Below, piece by piece: positions 39,486 to 50,623 of a DNA stretch of 64,000 nucleotides. The position numbers were made by a program, and so were the translations under genes. The stretch spans positions 124,001 through 188,000 of the forward strand of contig NZ_JMPR01000020.1 of assembly GCF_000735525.1 (NCBI RefSeq), given 5' to 3'. The notes under the pieces were generated by a model that saw only the letters and a program-made list of their open reading frames with translations, was not told where the DNA came from and did no database searches. Position 1 is the first letter of the stretch. Each line of letters begins with the position of its first letter. Origin of the DNA: Tatumella ptyseos ATCC 33301. Its GTDB lineage: Bacteria > Pseudomonadota > Gammaproteobacteria > Enterobacterales > Enterobacteriaceae.

Positions 39486-39539
39486 GTAAAACGCCGCGGA
39501 GAAAGACATAGTCTATGGCTTTCTTTCGCGGCGTTTTAC
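39486..39539 (+). other. Long structured hairpin between frr and dxr
   Basis: A 13-bp perfect outer stem GTAAAACGCCGCG/CGCGGCGTTTTAC (39486-39498, 39527-39539) encloses a 5-bp stem GAAAG/CTTTC and a CATA/TATG tip with a GTC loop. The element is 54 bases. It has TTTT within the 3' arm but no free T tract, so it may act as a terminator, a processing site or a transcript end stabiliser. Confidence 0.7.
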
Positions 39540-39600
39540 ATTGCTAAGCGCTCTGCCCAAAGTCATATTTTTACCCCCTTAATTTTTGATGGACATATTG

Positions 39601-40794
39601 ATGAAACGTCTGACGTTACTCGGGTCAACTGGCTCTATCGGAACCAGTACGTTGTCTGTGGTGCGGGAAAACCCTGAACAATACCAGGTGACTGCTCTTG
39701 TCGCGGGAAATAACGCCGCGTTAATGGCGACCCAGTGCAGTGAATTCAGGCCCGCTTACGCCGCAATGGCGACGGAAGCCGCTGCCAGTGAATTGCGTGA
39801 ACGACTGAAAGCATTGAAGGTTGATACTGAAGTGCTCTCCGGCGTTCAGGCCGCCTGTGAACTGGCCGCATTACCGGAAGTGGATCACGTGATGGCAGCC
39901 ATTGTCGGTGCCTCCGGCTTGTTACCCACACTTTCGGCCATACGTGCAGGTAAAAGGGTACTGCTGGCGAATAAAGAATCGTTGGTGACCTGTGGCGGAC
40001 TGTTTATGGAGGAGGTCCGGCGTTCCGGGGCTTGTCTGATGCCTGTCGACAGTGAACATAATGCCATTTTTCAGAGTTTGCCTGCTGTTATACAACAGCA
40101 ATTAGGGTACGCTGATCTGCGTAATAGTGGCGTTGATTCCGTTATTCTGACCGGCTCCGGCGGCCCTTTTCGGGATGTGCCGCTGACCGGACTCTCCTCA
40201 ATGACACCGGCGCAAGCGTGTGCCCACCCGAACTGGTCAATGGGAAGAAAAATATCGGTTGATTCGGCCACTATGATGAATAAAGGTCTTGAATACATTG
40301 AAGCTCGCTGGCTATTTAACGCGACTGATTCGCAAATGGAAGTGGTGATCCACCCGCAGTCCGTTATCCACTCAATGGTGCGCTATTGTGATGGCAGCGT
40401 ACTGGCCCAGTTAGGCTCTCCTGATATGCGTACACCCATCGCTCATTCCATGGCATGGCCCGACAGAATACCAGCCTCGGTGAAGCCCCTGGATTTTACC
40501 AGGCTCGGAGCCCTGACATTCCTGGCGCCGGACTACCAACGTTATCCTTGCCTGAAGCTGGCAATAGACGCCTGTGCTGCAGGGCAGGCGGCGACCACCG
40601 CACTGAATGCAGCTAATGAGATAGCGGTTGAGGCATTTCTTAACGGGCGTATCCGCTTTACGGATATTGCTGCACTCAACCATCAGGTACTGGAAACTGT
40701 ACAGTTTGCGGAACCGGATAGCGTGGAGTCGGTCATGGAGATTGACGAGCAGACTCGCCGGATCACGGGCGATCTGCTGGCGACGTTGCAATAG
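39601..40794 (+). CDS. dxr: 1-deoxy-D-xylulose 5-phosphate reductoisomerase
   Basis: The second step of the MEP isoprenoid pathway: NADPH-dependent conversion of DXP to MEP. The ATG at 39601 gives 397 residues (398 in E. coli). The NADPH loop is [38 protein letters not shown] with metal ligands, LTGSGGPFR and the flexible lid [23 protein letters not shown] are present. It starts a block leading to uppS, which consumes isoprenoid for the cell-wall carrier. Confidence 0.97.
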   Translation: MKRLTLLGSTGSIGTSTLSVVRENPEQYQVTALVAGNNAALMATQCSEFRPAYAAMATEAAASELRERLKALKVDTEVLSGVQAACELAALPEVDHVMAAIVGASGLLPTLSAIRAGKRVLLANKESLVTCGGLFMEEVRRSGACLMPVDSEHNAIFQSLPAVIQQQLGYADLRNSGVDSVILTGSGGPFRDVPLTGLSSMTPAQACAHPNWSMGRKISVDSATMMNKGLEYIEARWLFNATDSQMEVVIHPQSVIHSMVRYCDGSVLAQLGSPDMRTPIAHSMAWPDRIPASVKPLDFTRLGALTFLAPDYQRYPCLKLAIDACAAGQAATTALNAANEIAVEAFLNGRIRFTDIAALNHQVLETVQFAEPDSVESVMEIDEQTRRITGDLLATLQ

Positions 40795-40964
40795 CGGGTT
40801 TGTTAAGCTGCTATTTGTCCGAATCAGGCGAAAATGGTATAGTCGCATGCTGATATTTCAGAGGTGTGCAGGGGCTTTTACCGGCCTCACTGGTGAAAGA
40901 TTTTTGCGAGCAGAAAGTATTCAGAGATATCTGGCTCTCTGATGAAAGGAATTTAATACGCATT

Positions 40965-41717
40965 ATGTCGTCCCAATATCAACAAAACACTCCTGACACA
41001 TACAGGGCGCTGCCGCGGCACGTTGCTATCATCATGGATGGTAACGGGCGCTGGGCGAAAAACCAGGGAAAGTTACGTATATCGGGACACAGGGCCGGAG
41101 CTAAGGCTGTCAGGCGTGCGGTAAAATTCGCTGTCACCTGTGAGATGGAAGCTCTGACCCTGTATGCATTCAGTAGTGAAAACTGGAATCGTCCTGAACA
41201 GGAGGTTTCTGCACTGATGGAACTCTTCGTCTGGGCGCTCGACAGCGAAGTGAAAAGCCTGCATAAAAACAACGTTCGTCTGAAAATCATCGGTGATGTA
41301 CAACGTTTTAGTCCGCGTATTCAGGAGCGTATCCGTAGTGCGGAGTCTCTGACAGCTCAGAATACCGGTTTGACGTTAAATATTGCTGCAAACTATGGCG
41401 GCCGCTGGGATATCATTGATGGTGTCCGGCAACTGGCGAGTAAAGTACAGCAGGGGCAATTATGCCCTGAAGATATCACGGAAGAAATGCTGGGAGAGCA
41501 GCTCTGCTTATGTCATCTGTCTCCGGTTGATTTAGTGATAAGGACTGGGGGAGAACATCGGATCAGTAATTTTCTGTTGTGGCAGGTTGCTTATGCAGAG
41601 TTTTACTTTAGTGATGTTCTCTGGCCCGATTTCGATGAACAAGTATTTCAGGGTGCGCTGGATGCCTTCTCTCAACGAGAGCGCCGGTTTGGTGGCGCAG
41701 CACCCGATGGCGAATAA
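40965..41717 (+). CDS. uppS: Undecaprenyl diphosphate synthase (cis-prenyltransferase)
   Basis: Extends farnesyl diphosphate with eight isopentenyl units to make the C55 carrier for peptidoglycan and O-antigen. The cis-prenyltransferase signature HVAIIMDGNGRWAKNQGK has the catalytic Asp. YAFSSENWNRP and VIRTGGEHRISNFLLWQ, with DVLWPDFDE, are also typical. I use ATG 40965 (MSSQYQQ; 250 residues, E. coli 253). The nearest Shine-Dalgarno, AAAGGA, is far upstream, so the start is less certain than for the neighbours. Confidence 0.95.
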   Translation: MSSQYQQNTPDTYRALPRHVAIIMDGNGRWAKNQGKLRISGHRAGAKAVRRAVKFAVTCEMEALTLYAFSSENWNRPEQEVSALMELFVWALDSEVKSLHKNNVRLKIIGDVQRFSPRIQERIRSAESLTAQNTGLTLNIAANYGGRWDIIDGVRQLASKVQQGQLCPEDITEEMLGEQLCLCHLSPVDLVIRTGGEHRISNFLLWQVAYAEFYFSDVLWPDFDEQVFQGALDAFSQRERRFGGAAPDGE

Positions 41718-41735
41718 ATGGACCGGGGGTAACCT

Positions 41736-42593
41736 TTGTTAAAGTCACGTTTGATTACCGCGATGATACTGATACCGCTGGTAATCATTGCATTATTTTG
41801 GTTACCGCCGATCGGTTTCAAAATTATCGTTCTGGTTATCTGCATGCTGGCCGCCTGGGAATGGGGGCAGTTTGCAGGGTTTATGCAAACCGGCCAACGG
41901 GTATGGGTTGCCGTACTTTTTGGTCTGCTCCTTTCCTTGATGATATTTTCTCTGCCGTCTTACCAGAGTGATATTCATCAACCTCCGGTGGCACTCTCCT
42001 TATGGGTTTCCCTGAGCTGGTGGACAGTGGCTCTGTTGCTGGTTCTGTTTTATCCGGCATCTGCCTCTCTTTGGCGTCAATCCCGCTTCCTCCGTCTGGC
42101 CTTTGGCGCACTGACGCTGGTGCCTTTCTTTTGGGGAATGATAGCGCTGCGCCAGTATCACTATAACAGTGATCACTTTGCCGGGGCCTGGTGGCTGCTG
42201 TTTGTTATGTTGCTGGTGTGGGGGGCGGATTCCGGGGCTTATATGTTCGGTAAACTCTTCGGCCGTCACAAACTGGCCCCGAAAGTTTCTCCGGGCAAAA
42301 CCTGGGAAGGTTTTGCCGGTGGCCTGATTTCTTCTGCGATTATTGCGTGGGTATTTTCCCTGCTGGCGCCCTTGACGGTGGACAGTCGTACTTTGCTGAT
42401 TTGCGCGATTATTGCTACGCTGGCTTCTGTGCTGGGTGATCTGACCGAAAGCATGTTCAAGCGTGAAGCCGGTATTAAAGACAGCGGTAACCTTATTCCC
42501 GGGCATGGCGGTATCCTTGACAGAATCGACAGCCTGACCGCCGCGATCCCTGTTTTTGCCTGTTTATTGCTTTTGGTTTTCCATGTAGCTTAA
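41736..42593 (+). CDS. cdsA: Phosphatidate cytidylyltransferase
   Basis: Makes CDP-diacylglycerol, the precursor of all phospholipids. It is an integral membrane protein of 285 residues, as in E. coli, with about eight hydrophobic segments, for example LITAMILIPLVIIALFWL and LLVRVML-type helices in VALLLVLFYPA. The C-terminal CDS signature is SVLGDLTESMFKREAGIKDSGNLIPGHGGILDRIDS. The start is TTG after a purine-rich GGGGGT, as in E. coli, 18 bp after uppS. Confidence 0.95.
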   Translation: MLKSRLITAMILIPLVIIALFWLPPIGFKIIVLVICMLAAWEWGQFAGFMQTGQRVWVAVLFGLLLSLMIFSLPSYQSDIHQPPVALSLWVSLSWWTVALLLVLFYPASASLWRQSRFLRLAFGALTLVPFFWGMIALRQYHYNSDHFAGAWWLLFVMLLVWGADSGAYMFGKLFGRHKLAPKVSPGKTWEGFAGGLISSAIIAWVFSLLAPLTVDSRTLLICAIIATLASVLGDLTESMFKREAGIKDSGNLIPGHGGILDRIDSLTAAIPVFACLLLLVFHVA

Positions 42594-42605
42594 GGATGTG
42601 TCGTG

Positions 42606-43958
42606 ATGGGCAGCATACTCTGGAGTCTTGGCGCATTCGTAGTGGCACTGGGGATTTTGATTACCGTCCACGAATTCGGCCATTTTTGGGTCGCACGTCG
42701 TTGCGGGGTCTGGGTCGAGCGTTTCTCTATCGGCTTCGGGCCTGCCTTGTGGCGTAAAAAAGACAAACAGGGCACGGAGTATGTACTCGCATTAATCCCT
42801 CTGGGTGGATATGTCAAAATGCTGGATGAGCGGGCAGGGGAGGTTCCTGCGGCCAGGCTGCATGAAGCATTTACCCGGAAAACCCTCTCTCAGCGAGCGG
42901 CTATTGTGGCTGCTGGTCCTGTCGCTAACTTTATTTTCGCGTTGTTTGCCTACTGGCTGGTTTTTATGCATGGTGTCCCTGGCATAAAGCCAGTAACCGG
43001 CGAAATAATCAACAATTCGATTGCTCAGCAAGCGCAAATTCAGCCCGGAATGGAACTTAAAGCGATTGATGGTATCGAAACGCCTGACTGGGATGCTGTT
43101 CGTATGGCATTGATGGGGAAAATAGGCGACAGTGGCGTCAATATTACCCTTGAAACTTTCGGACAATCAGTGACCGTGGAGAAACACCTGGACTTGCATC
43201 ACTGGGTCTTTGACCCGGAAAAGCAGGATCCCGTGTTATCTTTAGGGATTGTCCCTAAAGGCCCGGTGATTGAAACCACGCTTGCAGAAGTGCAAAAAAG
43301 TTCACCTGCGGCACTGGCAGGTTTGCAAGCCGGAGACAGGATCGTTAAAGTCGACGGTGAACCCGCTGTGAACTGGCAAATGTTTGTGGCCGGGGTCAGA
43401 GATAATCCCGGGAAACCTTTAACGTTGGACGTTGAGCGTGAAGGGGATATCCGGACATTAACGCTGACACCGTCGGTGAAAACAGTCGGTCAGAAAGAAG
43501 AGGGATTCGCCGGGGTTATCCCCCGCGTTCAACCGCTTCCTGATCAATATAAAACCTTACGGCAATATGGCCCTGTCGTTGCCATCGGCGAAGCAGGTGT
43601 AAAAACCTGGCAGCTAGTGAAACTGACAGCGTCAATGCTGGGGAAATTAGTAACCGGTGATATTAAGCTGAAAAATCTCAGTGGGCCGATTTCTATAGCG
43701 CAGGGCGCAGGGATATCGGCTGAATACGGAGTGATATACTATTTGATGTTTTTGGCGTTGATTAGTGTCAATCTGGGGATAATCAATCTTGTCCCGTTAC
43801 CGGTGTTAGATGGTGGGCATTTGCTTTTCCTGTTGATTGAGAAGATCAAAGGTGGACCAGTGTCTGAGCGAGTTCAGGACTTCAGTTATCGCATTGGCTC
43901 TATTGCGCTGGTGTTATTAATGGGGCTTGCACTTTTCAATGATTTCTCACGTTTGTAG
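42606..43958 (+). CDS. rseP: Site-2 intramembrane metalloprotease RseP
   Basis: Cleaves RseA within the membrane after DegS, releasing sigma-E, and removes remnant signal peptides. The zinc motif HEFGH is in [13 protein letters not shown] near the N-terminus, and the third ligand is in [13 protein letters not shown]. Two periplasmic PDZ domains lie between them (for example [21 protein letters not shown]). The ATG at 42606 aligns with the 450-residue E. coli protein; a GTG immediately before it is possible. It lies upstream of bamA, whose folding failures it helps sense. Confidence 0.96.
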   Translation: MGSILWSLGAFVVALGILITVHEFGHFWVARRCGVWVERFSIGFGPALWRKKDKQGTEYVLALIPLGGYVKMLDERAGEVPAARLHEAFTRKTLSQRAAIVAAGPVANFIFALFAYWLVFMHGVPGIKPVTGEIINNSIAQQAQIQPGMELKAIDGIETPDWDAVRMALMGKIGDSGVNITLETFGQSVTVEKHLDLHHWVFDPEKQDPVLSLGIVPKGPVIETTLAEVQKSSPAALAGLQAGDRIVKVDGEPAVNWQMFVAGVRDNPGKPLTLDVEREGDIRTLTLTPSVKTVGQKEEGFAGVIPRVQPLPDQYKTLRQYGPVVAIGEAGVKTWQLVKLTASMLGKLVTGDIKLKNLSGPISIAQGAGISAEYGVIYYLMFLALISVNLGIINLVPLPVLDGGHLLFLLIEKIKGGPVSERVQDFSYRIGSIALVLLMGLALFNDFSRL

Positions 43959-44007
43959 ATAACGGAATTCTGCGAACGGGGATGTGTTAGGAACACGCAT
44001 AATAACG

Positions 44008-46422
44008 ATGGCGATGAAAAAGTTGCTCATAGCGTCGCTGCTGTTTAGCAGCGCCACCGTGTACGGTGCAGACAATTTCGTGGTGAAAGATATTCATTTC
44101 GAAGGGCTGCAGCGAGTTGCCGTCGGGGCGGCCTTGCTTAGCATGCCTGTTCGTGTTGGCGATACGGTGAATGATGAAGATATCAGTAATACTATCCGTT
44201 CACTGTTTGCCACCGGTAATTTCGACGACGTTCAGGTACTGCGTGAAGGCGGTGACCTGATTGTTAAGGTGAAAGAACGTCCGACGATTGCCAGTATTAC
44301 TTTCTCAGGAAATAAATCGGTAAAAGACGATCAGCTGAAACAGAACCTGGAAGCCTCCGGGGTGCGTGTCGGTGATGCGCTTGATCGTACGACCATCTCC
44401 TCAATCGAAAAGGGCCTGGAAGATTTCTACTACAGCGTGGGTAAATACTCCGCCAGTGTGAAAGCGATTGTTACGCCTCTGCCCCGAAACCGTGTGGACC
44501 TGAAACTGGTCTTTACGGAAGGCGTATCGGCAAAAATTCAGCAAATTAACATTGTTGGTAATAAAGCCTTCAGTTCTGATGAGCTGCTTTCCCACTTCCA
44601 GTTACGGGATGAAGTGCCCTGGTGGAACGTGGTTGCTGATCGTAAGTATCAGAAACAGAAACTGGCCGGAGACCTTGAGACGTTACGGAGTTTCTATCTG
44701 GATCGCGGTTATGCCCGCTTTAACATTGATTCGACGCAGGTCAGCCTGACGCCGGACAAAAAAGGCATTTATATTACGGTTAACATTACCGAAGGCAGTC
44801 AGTACAAGATAGCCGGTGTGGTAGTAAACGGTGATATGGCCGGGCATTCTGCAGAGATCGAAAATCTGGCGAAGATCCCGCCGGGTGAGTTATACAGCGG
44901 TGCGAAGGTGACGGCTATCGAAGACAGCATTAAAAAGCTGTTAGGTAACTATGGCTATGCGTATCCGCGGGTAATGACCCAACCGGAAATTAACGATAAA
45001 GATAAGACGGTTAAACTGCACGTTAGTGTGGATGCCGGCAATCGTTATTATGTTCGCAAAATTATTTTCCGCGGCAATGATACGTCCAAAGATTCTGTGC
45101 TGCGCCGTGAAATGCGTCAGATGGAAGGCGCGTGGCTGGGCAGTAATCTGGTCGAACAGGGCAAAGATCGTCTGAACCGTACCGGTTATTTTGATAGCGT
45201 TGATGTCGATACTCAGCGTGTTCCGGGCTCACCGGATCAGGTCGATGTCATTTATAACGTCAAAGAGCGTAATACCGGTACGTTTAATATCGGTGTCGGC
45301 TACGGTACGGAAAGTGGTGTCAGCTTCCAGGTTGGCGTTACCCAGGATAACTGGATGGGTACCGGTAATACGGTTGGTATCAGTGGTACCAAAAACGATT
45401 ACCAGACCTACGCCGAACTGTCGATGACGGACCCGTACTTCACCGTGGATGGCGTTAGCCTCGGCGGACGTGTGTTCTATAACGACTTTAAGGCTGATGA
45501 TGCCGACCTGTCCGATTATACGAATCGCAGCTACGGTACAGACGGTACACTGGGCTTCCCGGTAAATGAGAATAATACCCTTCGTGTTGGTTTAGGTTAT
45601 GTGCACAATGACCTGTCTGACATGCAGCCTCAGATAGCGATGTGGCGTTATTTCGACTCCATGGGTAAACATCTGTCATGGGATAATGATGACAGTAATT
45701 ACTCCTCGGACGATTTCACCTTTAACTATGGCTGGACCTATAACACCCTGGATCGCGGATTCTTCCCGACCGACGGTAACCGGACCAACCTGAACGGTAA
45801 AATCACTATTCCGGGTTCAGATAACGAGTACTACAAAATGACGCTGGACTCCCAGCAGTACGTGCCGCTAAACAATGACCGTACCTGGGTGTTATTAGGC
45901 AGAGGTCGTCTGGGTTATGGCGATGGTCTGGGCGGTAAAGAAATGCCGTTCTATGAAAACTTCTATGCCGGGGGGTCAAGCACCGTCCGTGGCTTCCGCT
46001 CGAATACTATCGGGCCGAAAGCAATCTATAGAAATTATGGTACCGATTCAAACTGCGGAACCAGTACTTCGCAATATTGTAAGTCTGATGATGCCGTCGG
46101 TGGTAATGCAATGGCAGTAGCCAGCCTGGAGCTGATTACGCCAACGCCGTTCGTCAGTGAGAAATATGCGAATTCTCTGCGTACGTCCCTGTTTGTTGAT
46201 GCAGGCTCGGTATGGGATACTGACTGGCAGAATACGTCAGAAACAGAAGCATTAGGTGTCCCTGACTACAGCAAGCCTGGCAATATCCGTGTTTCCAGTG
46301 GTGTTTCACTGCAATGGATGTCGCCTCTGGGACCATTGGTGTTCTCATATGCCCAGCCAATCAAGAAATATTCCGGCGACAAGGCAGAGCAGTTCCAGTT
46401 CAACATCGGTAATACGTTTTAA
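44008..46422 (+). CDS. bamA: Outer membrane protein assembly factor BamA
   Basis: The core of the BAM complex that folds beta-barrel proteins into the outer membrane. A signal peptide ([20 protein letters not shown], then AD) is followed by five POTRA domains and a 16-strand barrel. The loop-6 VRGF motif is in [17 protein letters not shown]. The C-terminal strand ends QFNIGNTF, with the barrel's terminal Phe. 804 residues, as expected. The extracellular loop near [18 protein letters not shown] carries two cysteines and is shorter than in E. coli. The start is set by family alignment; the ribosome site is poor. Confidence 0.96.
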   Translation: MAMKKLLIASLLFSSATVYGADNFVVKDIHFEGLQRVAVGAALLSMPVRVGDTVNDEDISNTIRSLFATGNFDDVQVLREGGDLIVKVKERPTIASITFSGNKSVKDDQLKQNLEASGVRVGDALDRTTISSIEKGLEDFYYSVGKYSASVKAIVTPLPRNRVDLKLVFTEGVSAKIQQINIVGNKAFSSDELLSHFQLRDEVPWWNVVADRKYQKQKLAGDLETLRSFYLDRGYARFNIDSTQVSLTPDKKGIYITVNITEGSQYKIAGVVVNGDMAGHSAEIENLAKIPPGELYSGAKVTAIEDSIKKLLGNYGYAYPRVMTQPEINDKDKTVKLHVSVDAGNRYYVRKIIFRGNDTSKDSVLRREMRQMEGAWLGSNLVEQGKDRLNRTGYFDSVDVDTQRVPGSPDQVDVIYNVKERNTGTFNIGVGYGTESGVSFQVGVTQDNWMGTGNTVGISGTKNDYQTYAELSMTDPYFTVDGVSLGGRVFYNDFKADDADLSDYTNRSYGTDGTLGFPVNENNTLRVGLGYVHNDLSDMQPQIAMWRYFDSMGKHLSWDNDDSNYSSDDFTFNYGWTYNTLDRGFFPTDGNRTNLNGKITIPGSDNEYYKMTLDSQQYVPLNNDRTWVLLGRGRLGYGDGLGGKEMPFYENFYAGGSSTVRGFRSNTIGPKAIYRNYGTDSNCGTSTSQYCKSDDAVGGNAMAVASLELITPTPFVSEKYANSLRTSLFVDAGSVWDTDWQNTSETEALGVPDYSKPGNIRVSSGVSLQWMSPLGPLVFSYAQPIKKYSGDKAEQFQFNIGNTF

Positions 46423-46492
46423 CGCGTTACCCGTAGCATGTTAAAAAATTGCACAACAGGGGTGTTTAACACCGCTGTTGTTTGCAAAAACA

Positions 46493-46507
46493 GTGTCTTT
46501 AAGACAC
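46493..46507 (+). other. Hairpins between bamA and skp
   Basis: GTGTCTTTAAGACAC is a perfect 15-base palindrome just before the skp ribosome site. About 40 bases upstream, CAACAG...CTGTTG with an inner GGTGT/ACACC (46454-46480) forms a second stem. They could tune the bamA-to-skp transcript ratio. Confidence 0.5.
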
Positions 46508-46532
46508 AAACGGTGATGGTAAGGAGTTTATA

Positions 46533-47033
46533 GTGAAAAAGTTGTTATGTGCCGCAGGTCTTGGTCTCGCTCTGGCTGCTTCTTCTGTGGCTGCGCAGGC
46601 CGCTGACAAAATTGCAGTCGTCAATGTGTCCAGCATTTTTCAGCAAATGCCTCAGCGTGCTGCAGTTGCCCGCCAGCTGCAAAATGAGTTCAAGGGTCGT
46701 GCAACTGATTTGCAGACTCAGGAACGCGCGCTTCAGGCACAGATGCAGAACTTTCAACGTAATGCTTCTACGATGAAAGCGAGCGATCGTGCCCGTACCG
46801 AAAAAGAACTGATGACTCAGCGCGAAAGTTTTTCTGAAAAAGCCCAGGCTTTTGAACAGGACAATAATCGCCGTCAGTCTGAAGAGCGTAATAAATTACT
46901 GAGCCGTATTCAGGATGCAGTGAAAAAAGTCGCCAGCAGTGAAGGTTATGATGTTGTGATCGACTCTAACGCTGTGGCGTATGCTGCGGATGCGAAAGAC
47001 ATTACTGCTGACGTGTTGAAACAGGTTAAATAA
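46533..47033 (+). CDS. skp: Periplasmic chaperone Skp
   Basis: A trimeric chaperone that holds outer membrane proteins on their way to BamA. It has 166 residues with a signal peptide ([23 protein letters not shown]). The mature part is rich in helical coiled-coil residues ([27 protein letters not shown] and [25 protein letters not shown]), the tentacles of the jellyfish fold. Start GTG with AAGGAG, as in E. coli. It ends 3 bp before the lpxD ATG. Confidence 0.95.
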   Translation: MKKLLCAAGLGLALAASSVAAQAADKIAVVNVSSIFQQMPQRAAVARQLQNEFKGRATDLQTQERALQAQMQNFQRNASTMKASDRARTEKELMTQRESFSEKAQAFEQDNNRRQSEERNKLLSRIQDAVKKVASSEGYDVVIDSNAVAYAADAKDITADVLKQVK

Positions 47034-47036
47034 TTG

Positions 47037-48062
47037 ATGTCATCTATTCGACTGGCTGATTTAGCGCAGCAGTTAGATGCAGAATTGCACGGAGATGGCG
47101 ATATTGCCATCTCCGGCATTGCTTCTATGCAATCCGCAACAAGCGGAAAAATAACTTTCCTGGCCAACAGTCGTTACCGCGAGCAGCTTGCGCATTGTAA
47201 AGCCGATGCTGTGGTGCTGACGGAAGCGGATCTGGAGTGGTGCCAAAGTGCAGCACTGGTTGTGAAAGACCCTTATCTGACCTATGCGCGTATGGCGCAG
47301 CTTCTGGATACGACCCCATCGCCTGCCGAGAATATCGGCCCGGGTGCGGTTGTCTCTCCACAGGCCCGGCTGGGTGCTAATGTGGCTATCGGGGCGAATG
47401 CTGTTATCGAATCCGGTGCAGAACTGGGTGATAACGTCGTGATAGGGGCGGGTTGTTTTGTCGGTAAAAAAACGCGGATTGGAGCGGGTACCCGGCTGTG
47501 GGCTAACGTTTCTGTTTATCATGAAGTGGTTATCGGCGAAAATTGTCTGGTGCAGTCAGGGACGGTGATCGGGGCTGATGGCTTCGGTTATGCCAATGAT
47601 CGCGGCAATTGGGTGAAGATACCGCAACTTGGTTCGGTGGTTATCGGTGACCGGGTAGAGATTGGTGCCTGTACGACTATCGACCGCGGGGCGCTGGATA
47701 ATACCCAAATCGGTAACGGAGTTATCATCGATAACCAATGTCAGATTGCGCACAATGTCATAATTGGCGACAATACGGCAGTTGCCGGTGGTGTGATTAT
47801 GGCGGGAAGCCTGAAAATTGGCCGTTACTGCATGATTGGTGGCGCCAGTGTAATCAATGGTCATATGGAAATTTGTGATAAAGTAACGGTCACCGGAATG
47901 GGGATGGTCATGCGGCCTATCACTGAACCGGGGGTCTATTCTTCAGGGATACCGTTGCAGGCAAACAAAGCCTGGCGTAAGACCGCGGCCCTGGTCATGA
48001 ATATCGATGATATGAACAAACGCCTGAAAGCTATCGAGCGTAAAACCGGTAAAGATAACTAA
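47037..48062 (+). CDS. lpxD: UDP-3-O-(3-hydroxymyristoyl)glucosamine N-acyltransferase
   Basis: The third step of lipid A synthesis: adds the N-linked hydroxyacyl chain. The N-terminal uridine-binding domain ([23 protein letters not shown]) is followed by the hexapeptide-repeat left-handed beta-helix (about 100-300) with the catalytic His in [18 protein letters not shown]-terminal helix ([21 protein letters not shown]) follows. The ATG at 47037 gives 341 residues, equal to E. coli. It is 3 bp after skp. Confidence 0.97.
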   Translation: MSSIRLADLAQQLDAELHGDGDIAISGIASMQSATSGKITFLANSRYREQLAHCKADAVVLTEADLEWCQSAALVVKDPYLTYARMAQLLDTTPSPAENIGPGAVVSPQARLGANVAIGANAVIESGAELGDNVVIGAGCFVGKKTRIGAGTRLWANVSVYHEVVIGENCLVQSGTVIGADGFGYANDRGNWVKIPQLGSVVIGDRVEIGACTTIDRGALDNTQIGNGVIIDNQCQIAHNVIIGDNTAVAGGVIMAGSLKIGRYCMIGGASVINGHMEICDKVTVTGMGMVMRPITEPGVYSSGIPLQANKAWRKTAALVMNIDDMNKRLKAIERKTGKDN

Positions 48063-48153
48063 CCATAACTTAACCGGTAAGAGTCACGGAATATCCCGGA
48101 GCAGTACATCCGGTTCCATGGCTCTTCGTGCTGATCCGACACTTTTATATTTG

Positions 48154-48187
48154 CGACCTGCGATGTATCAATTGATCATGCAGGTCG
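48154..48187 (+). other. Stem-loop upstream of fabZ
   Basis: CGACCTGC (48154-48161) pairs with GCAGGTCG (48180-48187) around a near-palindromic ATGTATCAATTGATCAT core. It lies in the 166-bp lpxD-fabZ spacer and may be an attenuator or an RNA-processing site. Confidence 0.5.
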
Positions 48188-48228
48188 TGTTATTATTGAT
48201 AACAGATTTTTAGGACAGGAAGAGTATT

Positions 48229-48684
48229 TTGACTACTGAAATACATACTCTGCAAATTGAAGAGATTCTGGAACTGCTGCCACACCGCTATCCGTTTTTA
48301 CTGGTTGATCGTGTTCTGGATTTTGAACCACACAAATATTTGCGGGCCGTTAAAAACGTGACTGTGAATGAGCCTTTCTTTCAGGGGCATTTCCCGGGTA
48401 AACCGATTTTTCCTGGTGTGTTAATCCTGGAAGCGATGGCTCAGGCTACCGGCATCCTGGCGTTTAAAAGCGTAGGTAAACTGGAACCCGGCGAGCTGTA
48501 CTACTTCGCAGGGATTGATAGTGCACGTTTCAAACGTCCTGTCGTTCCGGGAGACCAGATGGTGATGGAAGTGACTTTTGAAAAAACCCGTCGTGGTTTG
48601 ACGCGTTTCAGCGGTGTTGCTACAGTCGATGGCAAAGTTGTTTGTGAAGCAACAATGATGTGTGCCCGTAGCCGGGAGTCATAA
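48229..48684 (+). CDS. fabZ: 3-hydroxyacyl-[acyl-carrier-protein] dehydratase FabZ
   Basis: Dehydrates beta-hydroxyacyl-ACP in fatty acid elongation and competes with LpxA/LpxD for hydroxymyristoyl-ACP. It is a hot-dog fold protein of 151 residues. Catalytic His in [14 protein letters not shown] and Glu in [11 protein letters not shown]. The start is TTG with AGGAAGAG upstream, as in E. coli. It ends 1 bp before the lpxA GTG. Confidence 0.97.
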   Translation: MTTEIHTLQIEEILELLPHRYPFLLVDRVLDFEPHKYLRAVKNVTVNEPFFQGHFPGKPIFPGVLILEAMAQATGILAFKSVGKLEPGELYYFAGIDSARFKRPVVPGDQMVMEVTFEKTRRGLTRFSGVATVDGKVVCEATMMCARSRES

Positions 48685-48685
48685 C

Positions 48686-49474
48686 GTGATTGATAAAACC
48701 GCCAGCATCCACCCCTCTTCTGTCATTGAAGAGGGCGCAATTATCGGACCCGGAGTCCGTATCGGACCGTTCTGCGTCATCGGCCCCAATGTTGAGATTG
48801 GTGAAGGCACTGTCCTGAACTCTCATATTGTCATTAACGGACATACGCGCATTGGTAAAGAGAACGAGATCTACCAGTTTGCTTCTATCGGTGAAGTGAA
48901 CCAGGATCTGAAATACGCGAAAGAAGAGACCCGTGTTGTCATCGGCGATCGCAACCGTATTCGTGAGAGTGTGACCATTCATCGCGGAACGGCTCAGGGT
49001 GGCGGTGTGACGGTTGTCGGCAGTGATAATCTGCTGATGGTGAATACTCATATTGCCCATGACTGTCAGATTGGTAACCGCTGTATCTTTGCGAATAATG
49101 CAACCCTGGCCGGTCATGTGACGGTTGATGACTTTGCGATTATTGGCGGGATGACGGCAGTCCATCAGTGGTGCACCATCGGTGCTCATGTCATGGTCGG
49201 CGGTTGTTCCGGGGTGGCTCAGGACGTTCCTCCTTATGTTATTGCTCAGGGGAATCACGCCACACCGTTCGGTATTAATATTGAAGGTCTGAAACGCCGT
49301 GGTTTCAGTAAAGAAGCGCTGCATGCCATCCGTAATGCTTATAAGCTTCTGTATCGCAGTGGTAAAACCCTGGATGAAGTGAAGCCAGAGATTGAAGCCC
49401 TGGCGCAAGCTCATGCTGAAGTCCGGCCTTTCTATGATTTCTTCGCCCGTTCTACCCGTGGGCTTATCCGGTAA
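48686..49474 (+). CDS. lpxA: UDP-N-acetylglucosamine acyltransferase
   Basis: The first step of lipid A synthesis: adds the 3-O-hydroxyacyl chain to UDP-GlcNAc. Start GTG ([12 protein letters not shown]), giving 262 residues, identical in length to E. coli. The ribosome site GGGAG lies inside the end of fabZ. Hexapeptide repeats fill residues 1-190, with the catalytic His in [12 protein letters not shown], then a helical C-terminus ([14 protein letters not shown]). It is coupled to fabZ on one side and lpxB (3 bp) on the other. Confidence 0.97.
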   Translation: MIDKTASIHPSSVIEEGAIIGPGVRIGPFCVIGPNVEIGEGTVLNSHIVINGHTRIGKENEIYQFASIGEVNQDLKYAKEETRVVIGDRNRIRESVTIHRGTAQGGGVTVVGSDNLLMVNTHIAHDCQIGNRCIFANNATLAGHVTVDDFAIIGGMTAVHQWCTIGAHVMVGGCSGVAQDVPPYVIAQGNHATPFGINIEGLKRRGFSKEALHAIRNAYKLLYRSGKTLDEVKPEIEALAQAHAEVRPFYDFFARSTRGLIR

Positions 49475-49477
49475 CGA

Positions 49478-50623
49478 ATGGCGATGCGTCCACTGACTGT
49501 TGCACTTATCGCCGGAGAAACCTCCGGCGATATTCTTGGTGCAGGCCTTATCCGGGCTCTTAAAGCAAAACATCCTGATATCCGCTTTGTGGGTGTTGCC
49601 GGCCCCCTGATGCAGGCGGAAGGTTGTGAAGCATGGTATGAGATGGAAGAACTGGCGGTGATGGGGATTGTTGAAGTCCTTGGCCGTCTTCCCCGTTTGC
49701 TGAAAATCCGCCGGGATCTGACCCAACGACTCACTGCGCTCCGGCCGGATGTCTTTGTCGGAATCGATGCGCCGGATTTCAATATTCCGCTGGAAGGACG
49801 CCTGAAACGCGCAGGTATCCGGACCATTCATTATGTCAGCCCGTCAGTCTGGGCATGGCGGCAGAAGCGGGTATTTAAAATTGGTCGTAACACCGATCTG
49901 GTACTGGCCTTCCTGCCCTTTGAAAAAGCCTTCTACGATAAATTTCAGGTGCCATGCCGTTTTATCGGCCATACAATGGCCGACAGTATTCCTCTGCAAC
50001 CTGATAAACACGCGGCCCGGGCACGTCTGTCCCTCTCTCCTGATGCCCTCTGCCTTGCATTATTACCGGGCAGCAGAAAAGCCGAAGTTGAGATGCTGAG
50101 TGCCGATTTCCTGAAAGCTGCGCAATTACTGCGGCAGACCTATCCGGCACTGGAAATCGTAGTTCCGATGGTCAATACCCGTCGTCGCGCGCAGTTTGAA
50201 GCGATTAAAGCTGAGGTCGCACCTGAACTGGTATTACACCTGACGGATGGGCAAGCTCGTGATGTCATGATAGCCAGTGATGCGGCTATCCTGGCCTCCG
50301 GGACCGCAGCCCTCGAGTGCATGCTGGCGAAATGTCCGATGGTAGTGGGGTATCGTATGAAACCTTTCACTTTCTGGCTGGCGAAGCGACTGGTAAAAAC
50401 AGAATGGGTATCGTTACCGAATCTGTTAGCCGGAAAAGAACTGGTGCGGGAATTGCTACAGGATGAATGTCAGCCTGAGCTGCTTGCCCGGGCACTGGAT
50501 CCGCTGCTTCATCAGGGGCCGGAGAGAACGGCACTGCTGGAAACGTTTGCTGAAATGCATCAACAGATCCGCTGGAACGCGGATGAACAGGCAGCACAGG
50601 CTGTGCTGGAGTTAACACAATGA
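49478..50623 (+). CDS. lpxB: Lipid-A-disaccharide synthase
   Basis: A GT-B glycosyltransferase joining two acylated glucosamines. It has 381 residues (382 in E. coli). Landmarks are [61 protein letters not shown] and [19 protein letters not shown]. It starts 3 bp after lpxA and overlaps rnhB by four bases (ATGA), so lpxD-fabZ-lpxA-lpxB-rnhB are probably one coupled transcript. Confidence 0.97.
   Translation: MAMRPLTVALIAGETSGDILGAGLIRALKAKHPDIRFVGVAGPLMQAEGCEAWYEMEELAVMGIVEVLGRLPRLLKIRRDLTQRLTALRPDVFVGIDAPDFNIPLEGRLKRAGIRTIHYVSPSVWAWRQKRVFKIGRNTDLVLAFLPFEKAFYDKFQVPCRFIGHTMADSIPLQPDKHAARARLSLSPDALCLALLPGSRKAEVEMLSADFLKAAQLLRQTYPALEIVVPMVNTRRRAQFEAIKAEVAPELVLHLTDGQARDVMIASDAAILASGTAALECMLAKCPMVVGYRMKPFTFWLAKRLVKTEWVSLPNLLAGKELVRELLQDECQPELLARALDPLLHQGPERTALLETFAEMHQQIRWNADEQAAQAVLELTQ

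Noticed and set aside
48620-49831. 403-codon open frame on the minus strand across lpxA and lpxB
   Set aside because: It is a shadow of two well-matched plus-strand genes, with no family similarity and histidine/asparagine-rich composition typical of antisense frames.
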